Shown in pieces: positions 13,165-18,668 of a stretch of 18,668 nucleotides of DNA (positions are counted from its first letter, which is position 1; every line of letters begins with the position of its first letter). The notes below the pieces were generated by a model that saw only the letters and a program-made list of their open reading frames with translations, had not been told where the DNA came from and searched no databases. Source of the DNA: HyVt-337 sp964428895 (GTDB lineage: Bacteria; Planctomycetota; Phycisphaerae; SM23-33); contig CAYRZU010000064.1 of the NCBI GenBank assembly GCA_964428895.1, positions 1 through 18,668 on the forward strand, written 5' to 3'. Position numbers and translations under genes: made by a program.

Positions 13165-16100
13165 TTACTCAACGTCCGCGGCCGCCACCTTGGTTACCAG
13201 GGCCTTCTTGAACCCCAGCAGCAGCGGGCTGGCAATGGCGATCGACGAGTAGGTGCCGAACAGCACGCCCGCCAGCAACGCGTAGCTGAAGGCGTGGATG
13301 CCTTGCCCGCCCCAGACGTACATGATGATGACCACGATCAAGGTCGTGCCCGATGTCAGCAGCGTTCGGGCCAGGGTCTGGTTGATCGAACGGTTCAGAA
13401 TTCCCGGGCTGATGGTGGTCAGCTTGCCGCGGTTCTCACGAATGCGGTCGAAGACCACAATGGTGTCGTTGACCGAGTAGCCGATCACCGTCAGGAACGC
13501 CGCCACCATGGGCAGATCGATCTTGAAGGCCTCGGTAATGCCCAGCCATTGGCCGACCATGGAATCCTTCAGCCACGCGGTCGCCGCGACCAGACCCACC
13601 ACGATCAGCACGTCGTGAATCAGGCAGAGCACCGCGGCCAGGCCCCACTGGACCGAGCCGAACCGCAGCCACAGATAGGCCACAATCGCCAAGCAGCTCA
13701 GGACGATGGCCATGATCGCTCGCCCGCGGGCCTCGCCGGCAATGGCGGGGTCGAAGTTCTGGGCGATCATCGCCTCTTCACGCTCCAGGGAGGCCGCCAG
13801 CAGTTCCTTCTCGTCCTCGGCAAAGGCGTTCCAGGCGCTGTCGGTGTTGATCCTCTCGGCGTCCTGGGGGACCACCAGCACCGCTAAGGACGTGTAGCCG
13901 TCTTCGGCGGCGGCCAGCCCAAGCACCTCCGTCCGGTTTCCGCGAAGCTGCACGAAGCTCGGCGTTTCCCGGGTCTCGCGGATTCGAGCCTTCAGGTCGA
14001 CTTCGCTGATCGGCGGGTCCACGTCGACCACGGCCAGCGCCACGCCGTCGGCGTATTCCTCCAGCAGGTTCCGGTTCAGGCTCCGGGGATCAACCGTCAC
14101 TCGCGCCATCCCGTTGGCCGGCAAGGCCAACCCCAAGGGCTCGATCGCCTTATCGGTGACGAAGTCGAACGATTTGACAGCCGCCCGGCGCTGCAAGGCG
14201 CCCTGGAAGGCGTCCGCGGCGACACTCCGAATCTTCTCGACGTCGGTCTCGGTCGTTTCAACCTGGTAGAGACGACTGGGCAGCCGGCCGTCTGCCAGCT
14301 CGGCCCGGGTCAACGAGCCGGTCCCGTCGACATCCAGTTTGGCGAAGAAGGTCTCATTGCCGTTGGCCGCTTTCCATTCCGCGGCCGTGACGACCCCGTC
14401 GTCGTTGGCGTCATATTGTTCCATGAACTCATCGACCACGTTGGGGTCATCAATGCGGACCACATTGGCGGTCGAGACCAGCAGGTCGCCCTCGGGGCCG
14501 AGCTCGCCGGCGAACCGGACGAAACGCTCCCGAACCAGTGCGTCGTTGGGCAGTTGCGGCTGATCGTTCTTGTCGAGAACGGTCGCGTCGGATTTGAGGC
14601 GGATCGTCGCCTTCGTGCCCGAGGAGAACTGAACGCCCATGACGTCCGAGCCCTGGGAAACCAAGGACACAATGCCGATGACGACCAACGCGATCGAGAC
14701 CGTCCAGAACACGTAGCGCCGACGGATCCAGTTGATCGACGGCGTGCCGATTAGGCTGACCATTCGGATGCGGCCCCTGACGACCTTGAGCTTCAGCAGG
14801 GCGTAGAAGACCCAGCGGGTGACGACCATGGCCGTGAACAGGCTGAACACGACGCCCAGCCCGAGCGCTATCGCAAAGCCCCGGATTTCCTCCGTGCCGA
14901 TCCACCCCAGGATCAAACAGGTAATCAGGGTGGTCAGGTTGGCGTCGAAGATGGCGCTGAAGGCTCGCTGGTAGGCGTTCTTGATGGTCAGGCCGACCGG
15001 CTGGTCCTTGGCCTGCTCTTCCCGCAGGCGCTCGAAGATCAGCACGTTGGCGTCCACGGCAATACCGACCGTCAGAATAATGCCCACAATGCCTTCCAGC
15101 GTGAAGGCGGCATCGAGCATGCTCATCGTGCCGAGAATCAACAGCAGGTTCAGCACCAGGGCGATGTTGGCCAGCCCGCCGGCCAGCAGGTAATACAGCA
15201 GCATGAAGGTCGCCACGGCGACCAGGCTCCAGATGGCGGCGCGGAAACCTTGCTGAATGTAGATTTCACCTAAGGCCGGGCCGAAGGCGTTCTCACTGAC
15301 GGGCTTGGCGCTGAGCTTGGCCGGGAGCGAACCGGCGTTGAGCGTCTTGACCAGTTCGTTAACTTCCTGCGGATCGCCACCGACGGTGATGATACCCCGG
15401 TCGCTGATGACCGCGTCTTCCTTGATCCGGGGAGCGCTATAGACCTCGTCGTCCAGAACGATGGCCATGTGCTGGGTCTGATGGTTGGCAGTCAGGTCGC
15501 GCATGATCGTGGCGCCGCCGACATCCAACGTGAAGCGGACCGCGGGCAGCCCGGTGCTCGGATCGATGTCCGGCGCGGCGCTCTTGAGCTTCCAGCCGCC
15601 CTTGCCTCGCCGGTGGAGCATGGCCTTGCCGGGACGGTTGTGCAGGAGCACATACGGTTGGCCCGCGTAGTCGGAGGTGACCAGGCTCGGCTGGCGATCC
15701 TCGGCGTCATGGAGCGGCAGCCACACATACGGCATGTTCCGCGTGAGGATTTCCTCGGGCCCCAGGTCCTCTAGCAGATCCACGTACTGCTGGCGTTCGA
15801 CGGCGGTCACCGAGCCCTCGAACCCTCGTTCCGGGGCGAACGGGGCGATGCGGAACTCGAGGATGCCCACCTTCTGCAGCAATCGCTTCAGGTCGTCGGC
15901 GCTGCTGAGCGGGCCGCGGACGTCGTCCCAGGCCTGGTAGGCCGCCACCGCCGAATCGATCTGCCCGACGCGAGCGGGGAACTGTCCCTTCAAGCCGCTC
16001 AGGTCATCTTCGAACTGCTGGCGACGGCTGCGGACCTTCTTCTTGCCGCCGGCCTCCTTGTTGAGGCGGAGTTCCTCGCGCGGGGACACATAGTTGGCCA

Positions 16101-16863
16101 GGATGGTCTCAAGACGCCGGCGGTTGATGTTGCCGGCGCGAATGTCCTTGGTGGCGGCTTCGTAGTCGATCAACGCGTCATCGAGGCGGTCTTCGGCGGC
16201 TTGGCGCCCTTGCGGGTCGGCCGACGACAACGCGTCCCGAGCGGCGACTACAGATTGATGCGCCGCGAGCAGCGCACCCAAGCGCTGCTTTGTTTGCGCG
16301 TCGCCTTCGGCGTAGGCGGCGATCAGCTCTTCCTGCTGCTGAGGATTGGCGGCTTCGAGACGGCGGATGTCGTCGCGGCCGATGTTGCGTTCGGCCAGGT
16401 TGTCCAGCGTCTTCTGATAGGCTTCGCTGGCCAGTTTGATCTCCTTGGAGGGGATTGGCATCCGGATTTCGATGCGGTTGTTGCTCTGCGGGATCCATTC
16501 CAGGCTCAACAGGCCCAGCGGGTCGACGCGCTCTCGGAGCACGGCGATCATCTGTTCGGAGAGGTTCCCCACGGACTTCTGGGTCTCTTTGAGACGCTCG
16601 ATGTCGGACTTCCTGGCGTCGATCTGGTCAATCAGGCCGGGCTTCTCATCTTCGGAGGCGTCAAGCAGACGGGCCTCCAACTCCGCCAGGTCATCGCGGA
16701 TGGCCTGGATCTCGTCCTCGTAGGACTGGATGTCATAGACCAGGCTGTACCCGCCGCGGAGGTCGATGCCGAGCTGAAGGCCCTTGACCGACAAGACCAC
16801 CACGGCCAGCACGATCAGGGCTGCCAGCAAAACGAACCGTAGCCAAAGATGCTTGATTTCCAT
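13165..16863 (-). CDS. secDF: Fused protein-export membrane protein SecD-SecF with EF-hand insertion
   Basis: SecDF uses the proton gradient to help pull proteins out through SecYEG. The fusion is 1232 residues (B. subtilis SecDF has about 740). The SecD half has TM1 (8-27), GIDLRGG (32-38), and a very large periplasmic domain with helical segments at 45-110 and 145-290. Five further TMs (about 540-692) follow, including GIVGIILTVGIAVDANVLIF with D604. The SecF half starts near 705: TM1 (715-737), GVQFSSGT, then a roughly 310-residue periplasmic loop and five TMs with GYSVNDTIVVFDRIRENRG (D1133) and LARTLLTSGTT (R1166), matching the proton-path residues. Two EF-hand loops lie at 818-829 and 844-855. 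The ATG at 16863 has AGGA 5 nt upstream. No yajC is adjacent. Confidence 0.95.
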   Translation of the reverse strand: MEIKHLWLRFVLLAALIVLAVVVLSVKGLQLGIDLRGGYSLVYDIQSYEDEIQAIRDDLAELEARLLDASEDEKPGLIDQIDARKSDIERLKETQKSVGNLSEQMIAVLRERVDPLGLLSLEWIPQSNNRIEIRMPIPSKEIKLASEAYQKTLDNLAERNIGRDDIRRLEAANPQQQEELIAAYAEGDAQTKQRLGALLAAHQSVVAARDALSSADPQGRQAAEDRLDDALIDYEAATKDIRAGNINRRRLETILANYVSPREELRLNKEAGGKKKVRSRRQQFEDDLSGLKGQFPARVGQIDSAVAAYQAWDDVRGPLSSADDLKRLLQKVGILEFRIAPFAPERGFEGSVTAVERQQYVDLLEDLGPEEILTRNMPYVWLPLHDAEDRQPSLVTSDYAGQPYVLLHNRPGKAMLHRRGKGGWKLKSAAPDIDPSTGLPAVRFTLDVGGATIMRDLTANHQTQHMAIVLDDEVYSAPRIKEDAVISDRGIITVGGDPQEVNELVKTLNAGSLPAKLSAKPVSENAFGPALGEIYIQQGFRAAIWSLVAVATFMLLYYLLAGGLANIALVLNLLLILGTMSMLDAAFTLEGIVGIILTVGIAVDANVLIFERLREEQAKDQPVGLTIKNAYQRAFSAIFDANLTTLITCLILGWIGTEEIRGFAIALGLGVVFSLFTAMVVTRWVFYALLKLKVVRGRIRMVSLIGTPSINWIRRRYVFWTVSIALVVIGIVSLVSQGSDVMGVQFSSGTKATIRLKSDATVLDKNDQPQLPNDALVRERFVRFAGELGPEGDLLVSTANVVRIDDPNVVDEFMEQYDANDDGVVTAAEWKAANGNETFFAKLDVDGTGSLTRAELADGRLPSRLYQVETTETDVEKIRSVAADAFQGALQRRAAVKSFDFVTDKAIEPLGLALPANGMARVTVDPRSLNRNLLEEYADGVALAVVDVDPPISEVDLKARIRETRETPSFVQLRGNRTEVLGLAAAEDGYTSLAVLVVPQDAERINTDSAWNAFAEDEKELLAASLEREEAMIAQNFDPAIAGEARGRAIMAIVLSCLAIVAYLWLRFGSVQWGLAAVLCLIHDVLIVVGLVAATAWLKDSMVGQWLGITEAFKIDLPMVAAFLTVIGYSVNDTIVVFDRIRENRGKLTTISPGILNRSINQTLARTLLTSGTTLIVVIIMYVWGGQGIHAFSYALLAGVLFGTYSSIAIASPLLLGFKKALVTKVAAADVE

Positions 16864-16915
16864 CGGTTCCTACCTGTGTTGACCAACTCGTCTGGTTCGG
16901 TGAATCGAGCCGACG

Positions 16916-16944
16916 ATTATGGCCGCCTGTCTGGGCCGAAGCAA
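16916..16944 (-). promoter_or_regulatory. Promoter of secDF
   Basis: On the minus strand TTGCTT (16944-16939, three of six) is followed after 17 bp by CATAAT (16921-16916, five of six). The start near 16909 would give about 46 nt of leader. It is the best candidate in the 171-bp region shared with the divergent URO-D-like operon. Confidence 0.4.
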
Positions 16945-16979
16945 GCGTTTCGTGCCCGCCGGGCCGCTGACCTCCCGCC

Positions 16980-17008
16980 TTGACACGCTTGGCCCCAGGC
17001 CCTATCTA
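16980..17008 (+). promoter_or_regulatory. Promoter of the URO-D-like operon
   Basis: A perfect TTGACA (16980-16985) is followed after 17 bp by TATCTA (17003-17008, three of six). The start near 17015 would leave about 20 nt before the ATG, including a strong AAAGGAG ribosome binding site 5 nt upstream of it. Confidence 0.5.
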
Positions 17009-17034
17009 ACCGGACACTCGCGAAAGGAGCCCCG

Positions 17035-18096
17035 ATGACCTACGACGACGGCTTGGCGGCGCTGAACTTGGAGAAACCCTCTCGCATTCCCCACACCGAG
17101 ATGAGCGCCGAATGGTACCACTGTCCGCTGGTCTCGGCGGTGACCGGCATCGAGGTCGACGTCGATTCACCCCCTGAGAAGCGTGAGAAGGCGGCCGCCG
17201 CGTTCGTCGCCGCCTGGGACTACGACATCCACATGACGTTCTGGTTCGATGAGGGCGTCCTTCGCAAGAAGTGGACCTACATGGGCCACGCCGAATACGC
17301 CCAGAAGGGGGTCGATTTCGAGCAGGGCTGGCCGTGCCCGTATAAGACCGTCGAAGAAGCTTTAGCCCTGGATCCGTTCGAGGCGTTTGCCGTGACCGAT
17401 CACGCCGACTTGGTGGCCGGTTTCAACGCCGGGTACGAGCATGAGAAGCAGTTCTACCCCAGCATTGTCGCGGGCACGGGCGTCTATCAGACGCTGATGA
17501 GCGGCATGATCGCCATCTTTGGCTGGGATATGCTGCTAACCATGGCCGGCGAGGACCCCGAGGGCTTCGGCGAGGTCATGAACCGTTACGCCACCTGGAT
17601 TCAGCGATACTACAACGCCCTGGCTGAGTCCGACGTCGAGATCGCCTGGGTCCACGACGACATGGTCTGGACCGAAGGCGCCTTCCTGCATCCGAGTTGG
17701 TACCGCCAGTACATCTTCCCCAACATGAAGAAGCTGTTTGCTCCGCTGGTCGACGCGGGCAAGAAGATTCTGTTCGTCTCCGACGGCGACTACACCGAGT
17801 TCGCCAAGGATGTGGCCGATTGCGGCGTGACGGGGTTCTGGTTCGAGATATTCACCGACATGCCCTACATGGTGGAGACCTTCGGGCAGACCCACGTGCT
17901 AATCGGCAACGGCGACTGTCGGCCGCTCACGTTCGGCACCAAGGACGACGTCCGAGCCGAGGTCGAACGCTGCATGACGCTCGGCCGCGATTGCCCGGGC
18001 TACTTCATGTGCATCAACGGCCACATGCCGTCGAACATCCCGGTTGAAAACGCGATGCACTACTACGACGTCTACTGCGAGTTGAGCAAGCGATAG
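17035..18096 (+). CDS. URO-D superfamily protein (uroporphyrinogen decarboxylase-like), first paralog
   Basis: The 353-residue product fits the URO-D TIM-barrel superfamily, which covers HemE and corrinoid-dependent methyltransferases. The match is clearest in the C-terminal half: HDDMVWTEGAFLHPSWYRQY, the stretch FPNMKKLFAPLVDAGKKILF, IGNGDCRPLTFGTKDDVRAE and NIPVENAMHYYDVY. The HemE N-terminal substrate motif (RQAGRY type) is absent; the protein begins with LEKPSRIPHTEMSAEWYH. The H-x-C zinc motif of MtaA/MtbA-type methyltransferases is also not visible; VSDGDYTEF stands at that place. So neither heme synthesis nor classical methyl transfer can be claimed. Conserved cysteines near the C-terminus (C331, C339) could still bind metal. 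It is followed after 10 nt by a paralog, clearly an operon. Confidence 0.8.
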   Translation: MTYDDGLAALNLEKPSRIPHTEMSAEWYHCPLVSAVTGIEVDVDSPPEKREKAAAAFVAAWDYDIHMTFWFDEGVLRKKWTYMGHAEYAQKGVDFEQGWPCPYKTVEEALALDPFEAFAVTDHADLVAGFNAGYEHEKQFYPSIVAGTGVYQTLMSGMIAIFGWDMLLTMAGEDPEGFGEVMNRYATWIQRYYNALAESDVEIAWVHDDMVWTEGAFLHPSWYRQYIFPNMKKLFAPLVDAGKKILFVSDGDYTEFAKDVADCGVTGFWFEIFTDMPYMVETFGQTHVLIGNGDCRPLTFGTKDDVRAEVERCMTLGRDCPGYFMCINGHMPSNIPVENAMHYYDVYCELSKR

Positions 18097-18106
18097 AGGA
18101 GCATCC

Positions 18107-18668
18107 ATGTCTTTCGAAGACGGCTGGGCGGCGATCAATCTGGAAAAGCCCGCGCGGATTCCGCACTACGAGCCCAGCGCCGAGTGGTACCACTGGGAGT
18201 TGGTCTCGGCCGTCACCGGCATCGACGTGAACGTCCACTCTCCTTTCGACCTGCGCCGCAAGGCATCCAAGGCGTTCGTGAAGGGCTGGAACTACGACTT
18301 GTTCCTGGGGATGTCTGTCGGCCACGACGTGCTGGAGGCCAAATCCACCTCCATGGGCCACGCCGTGTACGCCACAGACGGCGTGGACTTCTACGATGAA
18401 GTCGGGTGCCCCTTCGAGACGCCCGAGGAAGGCTTGGCCCTGGATTTCGATGCCACCTATGGCCGTCAGGACCACGCCGTGCTGGTCAAACGCTTCAACG
18501 ACCACCATCGCGACATGCGGGAGGATTATCCCACCGCCGTGACCACCACCGGCATCTACACCACGCTGATGAGCGGGCTGATTTGCATCTTCGGCTGGGA
18601 CATGCTGCTGACCATGGCGGGGACCGACCCGGAAGCCTTCGGCCGGCTGTGCGACCGCTACGCCGAAT
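18107..18668 (+). CDS. URO-D superfamily protein, second paralog, cut by window end
   Basis: The visible 187 codons align with the first paralog nearly without gaps, with about half the residues identical by eye. Shared blocks are LEKPxRIPH, SAEWYH, LVSAVTGI, TLMSG and IFGWDMLLTMAG-DPE-FG. AGGAG lies 5 nt before the ATG at 18107 and overlaps the end of the previous stop codon, so the two are co-transcribed and probably co-expressed. Variable positions cluster at residues 65-115, where the first has HMTFWFDEGVLRKK and this one FLGMSVGHDVLEAK. That could set different substrates or make a heterodimer. The C-terminal half, where any metal site would be, lies outside the window. Confidence 0.8.
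   Translation, partial: MSFEDGWAAINLEKPARIPHYEPSAEWYHWELVSAVTGIDVNVHSPFDLRRKASKAFVKGWNYDLFLGMSVGHDVLEAKSTSMGHAVYATDGVDFYDEVGCPFETPEEGLALDFDATYGRQDHAVLVKRFNDHHRDMREDYPTAVTTTGIYTTLMSGLICIFGWDMLLTMAGTDPEAFGRLCDRYAE

Noticed and set aside
17035..18668. Calling the URO-D-like genes hemE
   Set aside because: The HemE N-terminal active-site motif is missing and two tandem paralogs are present; only superfamily membership is supported.

Overview
This is GC-rich bacterial chromosomal DNA with long genes on both strands. I find no mobile element, CRISPR array, rRNA or tRNA. The likely source is a member of the Planctomycetota. The reasons are a SecD-SecF fusion far longer than usual with an EF-hand insertion, a Hanks-type kinase with a C-terminal membrane anchor, tandem URO-D-like paralogs and a secreted TPR protein of no familiar family. 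This is inferred from protein style, not from a phylogeny, and I cannot give a class or genus.

Positions 1-4200 (minus strand, read right to left) hold the classical translation operon thrS-infC-rpmI-rplT-pheS; pheS is cut by the window edge. It has a consensus-like promoter (TTGACA, 17 bp, TATTAA) about 195 bp before thrS and a probable internal promoter before rpmI. infC appears to start at an AUC codon behind a perfect AAGGAG. A long bulged hairpin sits between thrS and infC, and small hairpins precede rpmI and rplT. These are the places where threonyl-tRNA synthetase, IF3 and L20 feedback control act in better-studied bacteria.

Upstream, on the same strand, glgP (4224-6785) encodes a DUF3417-type alpha-glucan phosphorylase. 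A nested inverted repeat lies just before its ribosome binding site. Divergent from it, a secreted TPR-like protein of unknown function (7100-8647, plus) runs convergently into an unusual two-enzyme fusion (8670-10607, minus). That fusion has an N-terminal gamma-glutamylcyclotransferase (AIG2/BtrG-like) domain and a C-terminal half resembling a glutamine-synthetase-fold amidoligase.

The fusion gene shares an 84-bp divergent promoter region with a radical SAM enzyme (10692-11714, plus) whose mRNA looks leaderless. Together they are the best candidate here for an undescribed pathway, possibly one that attaches and then releases a gamma-glutamyl (or similar) group on a radical-SAM-modified substrate. 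A membrane-anchored Ser/Thr kinase follows (11853-13100) under its own promoter.

A shared hairpin terminator separates the kinase from the convergent secDF fusion (13165-16863, minus; 1232 residues). Its SecF periplasmic loop is greatly enlarged and carries two canonical EF-hand calcium loops. Divergent from secDF is an operon of at least two tandem URO-D-superfamily genes (17035-18096, and 18107 to the window end). They are close paralogs but lack the HemE and zinc-methyltransferase signatures I would expect.
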